Assembly (NCBI RefSeq): GCF_031450805.1
Contig: NZ_JARTVY010000001.1
Coordinates: 2,480,001 to 2,544,000 of the forward strand
Reading direction: 5' to 3'
DNA length: 64,000 nt
DNA from: Caballeronia sp031450805
GTDB lineage: Bacteria; Pseudomonadota; Gammaproteobacteria; Burkholderiales; Burkholderiaceae
A program made the translations under genes and the position numbers. Below the pieces are notes generated by a model. It was not told the DNA's origin. It saw nothing but the letters and a program-made list of their open reading frames with translations, and searched no databases. Below, in pieces: positions 35,315 to 48,294 of this stretch (position 1 is the first letter of the stretch; each line of letters begins with the position of its first letter).

Positions 35315-36205
35315 ATGGCGCTACCCTTTCTCACCGTGCGCGACCTGCTGCGTTTCGGCGTCTCGCGCTTCACCGAAGCGGGCCTCTCGTTCGGCCACGG
35401 CTCGACCAATGCCTATGACGAAGCCGCGTATCTCATCCTCCACACGCTGCATCTGCCGCTCGACACGCTCGATCCGTTCCTCGACGCGCGCCTGCTCGAC
35501 AGCGAAATCGACGCCGTGATGCAGGTGATCGAACGCCGCGCGAAAGAGCGCGTGCCGGCCGCCTACATCACGCAGGAAGCGTGGATGCACGGTCATCGCT
35601 TTTATGTCGATGAGCGCGTGATCGTGCCGCGCTCGTTCATCGGCGAATTGCTGCAGGACGGCTTGCAGCCGTATGTGGCCGATCCCGACCACGTCACGCG
35701 CGTGCTCGAACTGTGCACCGGCTCCGGTTGCCTCGCGATTCTGGCCGCGCAGGCCTTCGAAAACGCCGATATCGATGCAGTCGACATCTCCGCCGATGCG
35801 CTCGCGGTCGCGCGCCGCAACGTCGACGACTACGGCCTGCAGGATCGCGTGACGCTGCACGAAGGCGATCTTTACGCGCCGCTGTCCGGCGCGCGTTACG
35901 AGGTCATCATCACGAATCCGCCGTATGTGAACGCCGGCGCGATGCAATCGCTGCCCGCCGAATACCGCCACGAGCCGGAACTCGCGCTCGCGGGCGGCGA
36001 GGACGGCATGGACATCGTGCGGCGCATCGTGCGCGACGCGAGCAAGTGGCTGACCGAAGACGGCGTGCTCGTCGTCGAAATCGGCAACGAGCGTGCGAAC
36101 GTCGAGGCTGCGTTCGGCGGCCTCGATCTCGTCTGGCTTTCGACAAGCGCCGGCGACGACAACGTGTTCCTCGTTCAGGCAGCCGACCTGCCTGCGCAAG
36201 CCTGA
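35315..36205 (+). CDS. prmB: Ribosomal protein L3 N5-glutamine methyltransferase
   Basis: The 296-residue SAM enzyme methylates a glutamine in ribosomal protein L3. The Rossmann motif LELCTGSGCLAILAAQ and the catalytic NPPY (ITNPPYVNAGAM) are present. The LPAEYRHEPELALAGGEDG segment after NPPY favours PrmB over the release-factor enzyme PrmC. A clear AAGGAG lies before ATG 35315. It is close to dapE and probably shares its message. Confidence 0.94.
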   Translation: MALPFLTVRDLLRFGVSRFTEAGLSFGHGSTNAYDEAAYLILHTLHLPLDTLDPFLDARLLDSEIDAVMQVIERRAKERVPAAYITQEAWMHGHRFYVDERVIVPRSFIGELLQDGLQPYVADPDHVTRVLELCTGSGCLAILAAQAFENADIDAVDISADALAVARRNVDDYGLQDRVTLHEGDLYAPLSGARYEVIITNPPYVNAGAMQSLPAEYRHEPELALAGGEDGMDIVRRIVRDASKWLTEDGVLVVEIGNERANVEAAFGGLDLVWLSTSAGDDNVFLVQAADLPAQA

Positions 36206-36317
36206 CGCGCGACGCGTTTCGGACCAGGAAGGTTGGGTAAGATGACGCATCGCCGCCGACGCGGCGCTCGTCATCCCGGTCCGCGCGCCCGAGCGCGGAA
36301 CGTATCGAACCTTACGC

Positions 36318-37817
36318 ATGCCTATGCAAGCAGCAGACTGGCTCCACGTCGGCACGCTCGTGATGGCCGCGCATGTGCTCGGCGTGATCGCCGCCGTGCA
36401 CGCGGTCATCCATACGCGCACGTCTCAAGGCGCGGTCGCGTGGGCGGTATCGCTCGTCGCGATGCCGTATCTCACGCTCATCCCTTACCTGTTCCTCGGC
36501 CGCAGCAAGTTCGCCGATTACATCGACGAGCGGCGGCTCGAAGTCGAAATATTGCGCCATCGCACGAAGCCGGCCGAGTGGGAATCGAAGGAGCGCAGCG
36601 ACGCGCCCGAAACAGGCATGGCGCTGCTCGATTCCCCGGGCGCGCGGGGCGAGCTCTCGCCGGGTCCGGCCGAGTATCTCGGCAATCCGACGATTCGCAC
36701 GCTCCAGCGTCTGTCGGGCATGCCTTTTCTGCGCGGCAATTCGGTGCGCGTGCTGGTCGACGGCGACGCCACGTTCTCCGCGATTCTCGAAGCGATCGAA
36801 GCCGCCGAGCGTTATATCGTCGTGCAGTTTTTCATCGTGCGCGCGGATGCGCTCGGCGACATGCTGCGCGATGCGCTCATCGCGAAGGCGCAAGCGGGCG
36901 TGCGCGTCTACTTTCTCTACGACAGCATCGGCAGCTTCGATCTCCCGCATCGCTACGTGCACGCGCTGCGTGCGGGCGGCGTCGAGGCGCATCCGTTCGC
37001 GACCAAGCGCAAGTTCGTGCATCGGTTTCAGATCAACTTCCGCAATCATCGGAAGATCGTGGTCGTCGACGGCAAGCGCGCGTTCGTCGGCGGGCACAAC
37101 GTGGGCGTCGAATATCTCGGCGGCAATCCGCGGCTTTCGCCGTGGCGCGATACCCACGTGGAAGTGCGCGGCCCGGCCATCGCGAGCATCCAGTTCGTCT
37201 TCACCGAAGACTGGTACTGGGCGACGCAGCGCCTTCCCGAACTCGGTCCCGCGCCGCACACCGGCGACAACATGCACTGCATGGTGCTGTCGAGCGGCCC
37301 TGCCGACAAGCAGGAGACCTGCTCGCTCTTTTTCGTCGAGGCGATCAACGCGGCGCGCGAACGCATCTGGATCACGTCGCCCTATCTGATCCCCGACGAA
37401 GCCGTTTTTTCCGCGCTACGGCTCGCGGTGATGCGCGGCGTGGACGTGCGCATCCTGATTCCGAGCCGGCGTGATCATCACGTGGTGTTCGCGGCGTCGC
37501 GGCTTTATGCGTACGATCTCGTGCAGGCCGGCGTGCGCATCTTCCGCTACAAGCCGGGCTTTCTGCACCAGAAAGTCGTGCTCGTGGACGATATCGCCGC
37601 GTCGGTCGGCAGCGCGAATCTGGACAACCGCTCCTTCCGCCTAAACTTCGAGATCACCGTGCTGACCGTCGATCACGACTTCGCACGGCAGGTGGAAAGC
37701 ATGCTGCTCGTCGACTTCGCGCACGCGTATGAGATCGACGACACCGATTATCTCGGCTTCCCGTTCTGGCATCGGATGGCGATGCACGTCGCGCGGCTGT
37801 TCTCGCCGATACTCTGA
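36318..37817 (+). CDS. cls: Cardiolipin synthase (phospholipase D family)
   Basis: The 499-residue membrane enzyme condenses phosphatidyl groups to cardiolipin. An N-terminal region with two hydrophobic helices (about residues 8-32 and 38-58) precedes two HKD-type motifs: NHRKIVVVDGKRAFVGGHN in the first half and FLHQKVVLVDDIAASVGSAN in the second. The C-terminus runs into gpx on the opposite strand with 4 bp between stops. A second ATG two codons in cannot be excluded as the start. ClsA versus ClsB typing is uncertain; the N-terminal helices favour ClsA. Confidence 0.92.
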   Translation: MPMQAADWLHVGTLVMAAHVLGVIAAVHAVIHTRTSQGAVAWAVSLVAMPYLTLIPYLFLGRSKFADYIDERRLEVEILRHRTKPAEWESKERSDAPETGMALLDSPGARGELSPGPAEYLGNPTIRTLQRLSGMPFLRGNSVRVLVDGDATFSAILEAIEAAERYIVVQFFIVRADALGDMLRDALIAKAQAGVRVYFLYDSIGSFDLPHRYVHALRAGGVEAHPFATKRKFVHRFQINFRNHRKIVVVDGKRAFVGGHNVGVEYLGGNPRLSPWRDTHVEVRGPAIASIQFVFTEDWYWATQRLPELGPAPHTGDNMHCMVLSSGPADKQETCSLFFVEAINAARERIWITSPYLIPDEAVFSALRLAVMRGVDVRILIPSRRDHHVVFAASRLYAYDLVQAGVRIFRYKPGFLHQKVVLVDDIAASVGSANLDNRSFRLNFEITVLTVDHDFARQVESMLLVDFAHAYEIDDTDYLGFPFWHRMAMHVARLFSPIL

Positions 37818-37821
37818 CGCG

Positions 37822-38313
37822 CTACAGCAGCTTCTCGATGTCCGCCGCAATGGCCTCCGGCTTCGTGATCGGCGCATACCGCTTCACGATGTTCCCCTTC
37901 CGATCCACGAGGAACTTCGTGAAGTTCCACTTGATGGCCGCAAGCCCGAGCACGCCCGGCTCCTTCTCGGTCAGGTACTTGTAGAGCGGATGCGCGTTCG
38001 CCCCGTTGACCTCGATCTTCGCGAACATCGGAAAGGTCACGCCGTAGTTCTTCTCGCAGAATCCCCCGATCTGCGCCGCATCGCCCGGTTCCTGCTTGCC
38101 GAACTGGTTGCACGGAAAGCCGAGGACCTCGAAGCCGCGCGACGCGAGCCGCGCGTACAACTCCTGCAGTCCCTTGTATTGCGGCGTGAAACCGCATTCG
38201 CTCGCCGTGTTGACGATCAGCAGCACCTTGTCGCGGTACGTGTCGAGACCGACGGTCGCGCCGTCGAGCGTCTCCGCCGTGAAGCCGTAGATGCTGTCGG
38301 AAGTTGAACGCAT
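37822..38313 (-). CDS. Glutathione peroxidase family thiol peroxidase
   Basis: The 163-residue protein reduces peroxides with thioredoxin or glutathione. The peroxidatic residue is Cys40 in NTASECGFTPQY rather than selenocysteine. The catalytic-tetrad partners appear in FPCNQFGKQEPG (Gln) and KWNFTKFLVD (Trp, Asn). No signal peptide is visible, so it is cytoplasmic. GGGGAA precedes the ATG at a suitable distance. It stands alone, converging on cls and diverging from the ABC-F gene. Confidence 0.95.
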   Translation of the reverse strand: MRSTSDSIYGFTAETLDGATVGLDTYRDKVLLIVNTASECGFTPQYKGLQELYARLASRGFEVLGFPCNQFGKQEPGDAAQIGGFCEKNYGVTFPMFAKIEVNGANAHPLYKYLTEKEPGVLGLAAIKWNFTKFLVDRKGNIVKRYAPITKPEAIAADIEKLL

Positions 38314-38466
38314 GGCATGTTCCCCGCTGAAAGTTTGAATTCAGGCGATGCTACTACCGCCCGCGATCGGCCGCCATTGGCCGAACGGACGATCCGTTGG
38401 CGGCGGCGCGGCCGGTCTAAAATAGCGCTTTCCTCTCAAGCCCGCGCCCTTCGCCGCCATCCCGAC

Positions 38467-40409
<1,943 letters not shown>

Positions 40410-40413
<4 letters not shown>

Positions 40414-41441
40414 CGCCTCCGCCCGCCCTCGCCGGCCTCCGTGTACTCGACCTGACGCGCCTGCTGCCCGGTCCGGTCGCGACCTTGCGGCTCGCGGAAC
40501 TGGGCGCGGACGTGCTCAAGATCGAGCCGCCGGGCGAAGGCGACTACGCGCGCACGATGTTGCAGACGGAAGCCGAGCGCCGAAGCGGTACGCCGAGCGC
40601 GTTCTATCGCATCGTGAATCGCGGCAAGCGGACGGTCACGCTCGATCTCAAGACCGAAGCGGACCGCGCGAAGCTGATCGATTTGGTGCGCAATGCCGAT
40701 GCGCTCGTCGAGAGCTTTCGGCCATCGGTGATGGCGCGGCTGGGCGTCGGCTATGACGTCCTGCGTCAGGTGAATCCCAAGCTCGTCTATTGCGCGATCA
40801 CCGGCTTCGGAAGCAACGGCCCGTTCGCGGACAAGGCAGGCCACGATATCGACTACATGGCGTATGCGGGCGTGCTCGATCAGCTCGCCGCGCCGGATGG
40901 CACGCCCGTCGCGCCGAATTTTCAGCTGGCGGACTTGCTGGGCGGCGCGCTTTGCGCCGTGACCGAGATGCTTGCGGCGCTCTGGCATGTCGCGCGTGGC
41001 GGCGAAGGACGTCGGGTCGATGTTTCCATGACCCACGCGGTTCACGCACACAACGTGATGGCGCATGTCGCGCTCACTCGCGGCGACGACGCGAGCACGC
41101 GCGCGGGCGCCGGCTTGCTGAACGGCGGCGTGCCGTGCTACGACGTGTATCGCACGCGGGATGACCGGTTCATCGCGGTCGGCGCGCTCGAACTGAAGTT
41201 CTGGCAGACGCTGTGTCACGCACTCGGCCGCCCCGAGTGAGCCGCGCGGCACTGGAGTCTGGGACAGGCAATCGGTGGCGCGGACGCGAAGGAACTGTCG
41301 GCGCAAGCGGCGGCGTGCTTTCGCGAGCGCACGCGCGACGAATGGATCGCGCTGCTGGAGCCGCTCGACTGCTGCGTCGCGCCCGTGTTGACGCCGGCCG
41401 AAGCGGCGGCGCATCCGCTCTTCGCGGATAGGCAAGCCTAA
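40410..41441 (+). pseudogene. CaiB/BaiF CoA-transferase, alpha-methylacyl-CoA racemase-like, broken by an in-frame stop
   Basis: The reading frame opens with an ATG overlapping the ABC-F stop and codes 276 residues with clear family III CoA-transferase/racemase features: LRVLDLTRLLPGPVAT at the start and the catalytic GHDIDYMAYAG segment. A TGA at 41238-41240 interrupts it. Beyond that stop the same frame continues for 66 codons with family-like sequence (HWSLGQAIGGADAKE, RTRDEWIALLEPLDCCVAP, HPLFAD) and then ends at TAA 41441. The usual C-terminal 30-60 residues are missing. The gene is therefore probably inactive, although the 276-residue product would still be translated. Racemase action on 2-methylacyl-CoAs is the ancestral role inferred. 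Confidence 0.85.
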
Positions 41442-41701
41442 CGGCGCGGCAAGGTCTGACGCGGCTGACTTTCGTCGTCGACGAGCACATGCTTGCGCCC
41501 GGTCACGTGACGGCGGATGACGGCGACGACTTCATCTTCCGTGACATCCGCAGCCACGGCGCGCCGCGAAATCTGTCCCTCGCCGTCGATCCATTCGATG
41601 ATCCGGCACCCGCTGCCCCACGGCTGCTGCAAGGGCGCCGACACGCGACATCCCCGCAGATGGAACGCGGGCTTGGCTCGCGTTGATTTGGCGTGCTTCA
41701 A
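41438..41701 (-). CDS. Small conserved-looking protein, function unknown
   Basis: The 87-residue product is basic and soluble, with a well-formed core (WGSGCRIIEWIDGEGQISRR, then EDEVVAVIRRHVTGRKHVLVDD). I do not recognise a named family. A TTG at 41701 with GAGAGGA seven bases upstream is the likely start; an ATG at 41740 would add 13 residues. Its stop overlaps the end of the broken CoA-transferase remnant by four bases on the other strand, and it lies downstream of radA. The regular alternation of hydrophobic residues suggests a real protein. Confidence 0.55.
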   Translation of the reverse strand: MKHAKSTRAKPAFHLRGCRVSAPLQQPWGSGCRIIEWIDGEGQISRRAVAADVTEDEVVAVIRRHVTGRKHVLVDDESQPRQTLPRR

Positions 41702-41852
41702 GGCGTGGTCCTCTCGATGCTTGCGGCCGCTCCTGTCCACGAAGCTGCCGGGTCCCTGGCCAGAAGAGCATAGGCAAACGAAACCCGCCTTGGGTTACAC
41801 GCGATGAGGGGTTTTTTACGGCTCGTTACGCCGGCGCCGATCCGTCGGCGCG

Positions 41853-43241
<1,389 letters not shown>

Positions 43242-43290
43242 GTATTGCCTTGTCAGAGATTCGATTCGTTCCCGCGCCCACCGGCGCTGC

Positions 43291-44361
43291 TTACTCGGCC
43301 CGCACCGGCACGCGCTGCGCGATCGCGCACATCAGCTCGTAGCCGATGGTGCCGCACGCGCGCGCGACATCGTCGATCGGCAGGTTGGTTCCCCACAACT
43401 CGACGCGCGAGCCGATGCCCGCGTTCGGGCACGGCGTCAGATCGACGGTGAGCATGTCCATCGACACGCGGCCGACGAGCTTCGTCATCACGCCGTCGAC
43501 GATCACCGGCGTGCCTTCTGCCGCGATCCGCGGATAACCGTCCGCATAGCCGCACGCCACCACGCCGATACGCATCCCCTTCTCCGCGCGAAACGTCGAG
43601 CCGTACCCGACGCTCTGGCCCGGCTGCACCGTCTGCACGGCGATGAGTTCGGACGAAAGCGTCATGGCGGGCTTGAGGCCGGTCCCGGCGATATCGGCCG
43701 TCACACCCGACGGCGACGCGCCATACAGCATGATGCCGGGCCGCACCCAGTCGAAGTGCGCGGACGGATGCCACATCACCGCCGCCGAATTGGACAGGCT
43801 GCGCGCCCCCGCGATACCTTCCGCACCGCGCTCGAACGCCTCCAGTTGATGCGCGATGCCGCGCTCGCTGTCGGCATCGGAAAAATGGGTCATCAGCGTG
43901 ATCTGGCCGATGCCCTGGCAGGCGCGCGCCCGCTCCCAGGCGGCGCGAAAACGCTCCGGCGTGTAGCCGAGCCGGTTCATGCCGCTATTCATCTTCAGCT
44001 GAATGTTGACCGGCTTCGACAGGCGCGCCATCTCCAGCATGCGCAGCTGTTCGTCGCAATGGACGGCCGTGGTCAGGCTGTAGCGGTCGATGACATCGAT
44101 GTCCGTCGGCCTGAAGAAGCCTTCCAGCAGAAGAATCGGTCCTGCCCATCCCAGTTCCCGCAACTTTGCCGCCTCTTCGAGGTCCAGAAGGCCAAAGCCG
44201 TCCGTTGCGCGAAGTCCGGGGAACGCTCGCGCGAGTCCGTGGCCATACGCATTGGCCTTGACGACAGCCCAGATCTTGGATTTCGGCGCGAATTTGCGCG
44301 CGACGGCGAGGTTGTTGGCGAGTGCAGGCGTGTGAATGGTTGCTGAAAGGGGGCGCGGCAT
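43291..44361 (-). CDS. alr: Alanine racemase
   Basis: The 356-residue PLP enzyme makes D-alanine for peptidoglycan. The cofactor Lys is Lys35 in WAVVKANAYGHG, and the second catalytic base Tyr lies in GQSVGYGSTFRAE. The N-terminal TIM barrel and C-terminal beta domain fit the family. ATG 44361 (MPRPLSATIH) is chosen over a longer reading that adds 27 non-conserved residues. It is divergent from lplT. Confidence 0.96.
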   Translation of the reverse strand: MPRPLSATIHTPALANNLAVARKFAPKSKIWAVVKANAYGHGLARAFPGLRATDGFGLLDLEEAAKLRELGWAGPILLLEGFFRPTDIDVIDRYSLTTAVHCDEQLRMLEMARLSKPVNIQLKMNSGMNRLGYTPERFRAAWERARACQGIGQITLMTHFSDADSERGIAHQLEAFERGAEGIAGARSLSNSAAVMWHPSAHFDWVRPGIMLYGASPSGVTADIAGTGLKPAMTLSSELIAVQTVQPGQSVGYGSTFRAEKGMRIGVVACGYADGYPRIAAEGTPVIVDGVMTKLVGRVSMDMLTVDLTPCPNAGIGSRVELWGTNLPIDDVARACGTIGYELMCAIAQRVPVRAE

Positions 44362-44666
44362 GAGCGTTTGGGTGGAATCACGGTTCGGGCGGAAAGACGA
44401 GAAGCATACGCCAGCGAAGCGAGCGGCCGCTTCGTCGATCAAGACGCCTTGTGAATCAGGACCTTATAAAAAATCCCGGGCGCGGGCGCCTTGACGGATC
44501 AGGCGGTTCGCGCGCGATCGAGATTACCGCTAGTCAGAATGCGCCTATTTTCGTGTTATAAAGCCCTGCGCACAACCCATTTCGAACGGCATAAGCCCGA
44601 ACGCATGACAGCAGCACGAGCAGCGTCCGGGGCGGATCACCCGCAGTGAGGAAAGCTTCGGATCAG
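44362..44666. other. Divergent intergenic region between alr and lplT
   Basis: This 305-bp region must carry both promoters. Toward lplT a TATAAA box lies at 44557-44562, but only a poor -35 is seen. Toward alr a TTATAAGG lies near 44463-44470 on the minus strand. No ORF, repeat or terminator of note is seen. Confidence 0.5.
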
Positions 44667-45974
44667 ATGAAAAAAGGTTTTTACACCATCATGGCCGCGC
44701 AGTTTTTCTCATCGCTGGCCGATAACGCACTACTGATCGCTGCCATCGCACTGCTGAAAGACCTTCACGCGCCGAACTGGATGACGCCGCTGCTGAAGCT
44801 GTTCTTCGTGCTGTCCTATGTGATCCTCGCGGCATTCGTCGGCGCTTTCGCGGACTCGCGGCCCAAGGGTCATGTGATGTTCGTGACCAATACCATCAAG
44901 GTCGTCGGCTGCATCACGATGCTGTTCGGCGCGCATCCACTGCTCGCGTATGGCATCGTCGGCTTCGGCGCGGCGGCCTATTCGCCCGCGAAGTACGGCA
45001 TTCTCACCGAACTCCTGCCGCCCGACCGGCTCGTGGCGGCGAACGGGTGGATCGAAGGCACGACGGTCGGCTCGATCATCCTCGGCACGGTCATGGGCGG
45101 CGCGCTCATCAGTCCGCATATCGCGAGTCACCTGCTGAGTCTGCATATCCCGCGTATCACCACGCCCGCCGAAGCCGCGATGCTCGTAATCATGCTGATG
45201 TACGTGATCGCCGCCATCTTCAATCTGCGCATTCCCGATACCGGCGCGCGCTATCCGAAGCAGGAAACGCGGCCGATCAAGCTCATCACGGATTTCGCCG
45301 ACTGCTTCCTCACGCTCTGGCGCGACAAGCTGGGCCAGATTTCGCTTGCCGTCACGACGCTCTTCTGGGGCGCGGGCGCGACGCTGCAGTTCATCGTGCT
45401 CAAATGGGCGGAAGTGTCGCTCGGCATGACGCTCTCGCAGGCGGCCATCCTGCAGGCGGTGATCGCGGTCGGCGTGGCGGCGGGCGCGGTGCTCGCGGCG
45501 GCGCGCGTGCCGCTCAAGCGCTCGCTGTCGGTGCTGCCGGTCGGCATCATGATGGGCCTCGCCGTCATGCTCATGGCGTTCTACACGCGGCATCTGTTTC
45601 CGGCGCACTGGGGCATCTACTTCGGCAAGATGCACTTCCCCGGCTATCTGCTCGTCGCGTATCTGTTCCTGATGATCGTCGGCGGACTGTCGGGCTTCTT
45701 CGTCGTGCCGATGAACGCGCTGCTGCAGCATCGCGGACACGTGCTGCTCTCGGCCGGACACTCGATCGCCGTGCAGAACTTCAACGAGAATCTGTCGGTG
45801 CTGGTGATGCTGTGCCTGTACGCGGTGCTCGTGTGGCTCGACATGCCGATCCAGTTCGTCATCGTGATGTTCGGCTCGTTCGTGTGTCTGATGATGTACT
45901 TCGTCATGCGCCGTCATCAGGCGAATCAGCGCGCGTTCGATTCCGTCGCGCTGATCGGCGAGGCGCGGCACTGA
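44667..45974 (+). CDS. lplT: Lysophospholipid transporter LplT
   Basis: The 435-residue major-facilitator protein flips lysophosphatidylethanolamine and related lysophospholipids inward across the inner membrane for re-acylation. About twelve hydrophobic helices are visible, and the N-terminal GFYTIMAAQFFSSLADNALL with the following PAKYGILTELLP segment is typical of LplT. ATG 44667 has GAGGAAAG upstream. In E. coli lplT is paired with aas; here no acyltransferase is adjacent and thiM begins 34 bp downstream. Confidence 0.93.
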   Translation: MKKGFYTIMAAQFFSSLADNALLIAAIALLKDLHAPNWMTPLLKLFFVLSYVILAAFVGAFADSRPKGHVMFVTNTIKVVGCITMLFGAHPLLAYGIVGFGAAAYSPAKYGILTELLPPDRLVAANGWIEGTTVGSIILGTVMGGALISPHIASHLLSLHIPRITTPAEAAMLVIMLMYVIAAIFNLRIPDTGARYPKQETRPIKLITDFADCFLTLWRDKLGQISLAVTTLFWGAGATLQFIVLKWAEVSLGMTLSQAAILQAVIAVGVAAGAVLAAARVPLKRSLSVLPVGIMMGLAVMLMAFYTRHLFPAHWGIYFGKMHFPGYLLVAYLFLMIVGGLSGFFVVPMNALLQHRGHVLLSAGHSIAVQNFNENLSVLVMLCLYAVLVWLDMPIQFVIVMFGSFVCLMMYFVMRRHQANQRAFDSVALIGEARH

Positions 45975-46008
45975 CCGCTCGCGCGCCGTCGGCTAGTCTT
46001 TACTCATC

Positions 46009-46824
46009 ATGCAATCAGCCGATCTCTTCTCGTTCGTCACGCGCGTGCGCGATACCGCGCCGCTCGTGCATTGCCTGACGAACCTCGTCGTCACGAACTT
46101 CACCGCGAACGTGCTGCTGGCCGTGGGCGCCGCACCGGCGATGGTCGTCGCGCGCGAGGAAGTCGCCGAATTCGCACCGGTCGCCAATGCGCTCTCGGTG
46201 AACCTCGGCACGCTCGATGTGCCGCAGTCGCGCGCGATCCGCGCCGCCGTCGACGCCGCCAACGGCGCCGGCAAGCCGTGGGTGCTCGATCCCGTCGCCG
46301 TGGGGCCGCTCGCGTTTCGCACGGAGTTCGCGCTCGAATTGCTCGATGCGAAGCCGGCGGTGATTCGCGGCAACGCGTCGGAAATCATCAGCCTGTCGGG
46401 CGGAACGGCGAGCGCGCGCGGCGTGGACAGCACCGCCGCGACCGATGCGGCGCTGGAAGCCGCGCAAATCCTCGCGCTGAACACGCAGGCGGTCGTCGCC
46501 GTGACGGGCGAGACCGACTACATCACCGATGGCCGCCGCGTGACCGGGCTGTCGAACGGCTCGCCGCTGATGACGCGCGTGACCGGCGTCGGCTGCGCCC
46601 TGTCCGCGACGGTCGCCGCATTCGCGGGCGTGGCACGCACGCGCGACGAGCATTTCATCGCGACGGTCGCGGCCATTGCCTATTCGACCGTGGCCGGGGA
46701 ACTCGCCGCCCGCGACGCGGCGTTGCCCGGCAGCTTTGCGGTAGCGTATCTGGATCGCCTCGCGTCGCTGGACGCGCACGCGTTCGACACGACGCTCGTA
46801 CAGCGCGACGTCGCGCTTTCATGA
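46009..46824 (+). CDS. thiM: Hydroxyethylthiazole kinase
   Basis: The 271-residue ribokinase-like enzyme phosphorylates the thiazole alcohol in thiamin salvage. Conserved segments include PLVHCLTNLVVTNFTANVLLA, the WVLDPVAVG region, the RGNASEI motif and the catalytic GVGCALSATVAAF near the C-terminus. It begins a compact run thiM-thiE-thiD with gaps of only 1 and 8 bp. Only 34 bp separate it from lplT, too little for a TPP riboswitch, so it may be transcribed from the lplT promoter. Confidence 0.96.
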   Translation: MQSADLFSFVTRVRDTAPLVHCLTNLVVTNFTANVLLAVGAAPAMVVAREEVAEFAPVANALSVNLGTLDVPQSRAIRAAVDAANGAGKPWVLDPVAVGPLAFRTEFALELLDAKPAVIRGNASEIISLSGGTASARGVDSTAATDAALEAAQILALNTQAVVAVTGETDYITDGRRVTGLSNGSPLMTRVTGVGCALSATVAAFAGVARTRDEHFIATVAAIAYSTVAGELAARDAALPGSFAVAYLDRLASLDAHAFDTTLVQRDVALS

Positions 46825-46825
46825 C

Positions 46826-47473
46826 ATGCGGCATTCCTTCGATCTTTCGCTTTATCTGGTGCTCGATCCGGTGCAATGCGGCGGTCACGGGGCGGCGCTC
46901 GACGTCGCGCGCGCGGCGCTGGAAGGCGGCGCAACGGTCGTGCAGTTGCGCGCGCCGCAGTGGCACAAGCGCGCGTGGCTCTCGCTCGCGCTCGACCTCT
47001 TGCCGCTGACGCGCGCGCACGGCGTTCCGCTCGTCATCGATGATCACGTCGACGTCGCGCTTGCCGCCGGTGCGGATGGCGTGCACATCGGCCAGCGCGA
47101 TCTGCCGGCGGACGTCGCGCGGCGGCTGATGGGACCCGGCGCGCTGATCGGCCTGTCGGTATCGAATCTGGCGGAAGTCGCGCACGCGAACCAATTGCAG
47201 GGCGTGGTCGATTATCTCGGTGCGGGACCGGTGTACGCGACCCCCACGAAAACCGACGCTTCCGCGCCGTGCGGCATCGGCGGCCTCGCCGAAATGTGCC
47301 GTGAAGCGCGCTTTCCGACCGTCGCGATCGGCGGCATTCAGGCGCGCAACGCCGCCGACGTGATGCGGGCGAAACCGGCTGGCCTTGCTGTCGTATCCGC
47401 GATCTGCAAGGCGGCGAATCCGCGCGAAGCCGCCGCGGCATTGCGCGCGACGATCACCCGCGCACGAACCTGA
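46826..47473 (+). CDS. thiE: Thiamine-phosphate synthase
   Basis: The 215-residue TIM-barrel enzyme couples HMP-diphosphate with thiazole phosphate to give thiamin phosphate. Family motifs GGATVVQLRAPQ, VIDDHVDVALAAGADGVHIGQ and YLGAGPVYATPTK are present. The ATG starts one base after the thiM stop, indicating coupling. It receives substrates from ThiM and ThiD coded on either side. Confidence 0.95.
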   Translation: MRHSFDLSLYLVLDPVQCGGHGAALDVARAALEGGATVVQLRAPQWHKRAWLSLALDLLPLTRAHGVPLVIDDHVDVALAAGADGVHIGQRDLPADVARRLMGPGALIGLSVSNLAEVAHANQLQGVVDYLGAGPVYATPTKTDASAPCGIGGLAEMCREARFPTVAIGGIQARNAADVMRAKPAGLAVVSAICKAANPREAAAALRATITRART

Positions 47474-47481
47474 TTCTTCCG

Positions 47482-48294
47482 ATGACTTCGACGAAACGCA
47501 TTCCCAACGCGCTCACCATCGCCGGCTCCGACTCGGGCGGCGGCGCGGGCATTCAGGCCGACCTCAAAGCGTTCTCGGCGCTCGGCGCATACGGCGCGAG
47601 CGTCATCACGGCGCTGACCGCGCAGAACACGCGCGGCGTGACGGCGGTCCATGCGCCCGATCCCGGCTTCGTCACGGCCCAGCTCGACGCCGTGTTCGAC
47701 GACATCCGCATCGATGCGGTAAAGATCGGCATGCTGGCGAACGCGGGCATCGTCCGCGCGGTGGCGGATGCGTTGCGGCGGCATCGTCCGATGCATGTCG
47801 TGCTCGACACCGTGATGATTTCGAAGAGCAATCACGCGCTGCTCGCGCCGGAAGCCGTCGCCGCGCTGCGCGACGAACTGCTGCCCCTCGCGACGCTCGT
47901 CACGCCGAATCTGCCGGAAGCGGCGGCCTTGCTCAGCGTCGAAGCAGCGACCGATGAAGACGCGATGGTGCGCCAGGGCGAAGCATTGCTCGCCGCCGGC
48001 GCGCGTGCGGTGCTGATGAAGGGCGGGCATCTCACGTCTTCCGACAGCCCCGACTGGCTGATCGAGGCTTCGGGCGCGCTGCGGCTTTCCGGCGCGCGCG
48101 TCGCGTTGAAGAACACGCACGGGACGGGATGCACGCTCTCGTCGGCGATCGCCGCGCTGATCCCGCAGACCGATGATCTGGCGAGCGCGACCGCCGAGGC
48201 GAAGCGCTATCTCACCGGCGCGATCGAGGCGAGCGCGCGGCTCGACGTGGGACATGGCGTGGGCCCGGTCCACCATTTCTATCGATGGTGGTGA
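47482..48294 (+). CDS. thiD: Hydroxymethylpyrimidine/phosphomethylpyrimidine kinase
   Basis: The 270-residue ribokinase-fold enzyme phosphorylates HMP and HMP-phosphate in thiamin synthesis. The opening NALTIAGSDSGGGAGIQADL and the catalytic NTHGTGCTLSSAIAA are the family signatures; VTPNLPEA lies between. It starts 8 bp after thiE and converges on the DUF1853 gene with 18 bp between stops, where a perfect stem sits. Confidence 0.96.
   Translation: MTSTKRIPNALTIAGSDSGGGAGIQADLKAFSALGAYGASVITALTAQNTRGVTAVHAPDPGFVTAQLDAVFDDIRIDAVKIGMLANAGIVRAVADALRRHRPMHVVLDTVMISKSNHALLAPEAVAALRDELLPLATLVTPNLPEAAALLSVEAATDEDAMVRQGEALLAAGARAVLMKGGHLTSSDSPDWLIEASGALRLSGARVALKNTHGTGCTLSSAIAALIPQTDDLASATAEAKRYLTGAIEASARLDVGHGVGPVHHFYRWW

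Noticed and set aside
45975..46008. TPP riboswitch before thiM
   Set aside because: Only 34 bp are available and no thi-box-like sequence is seen.
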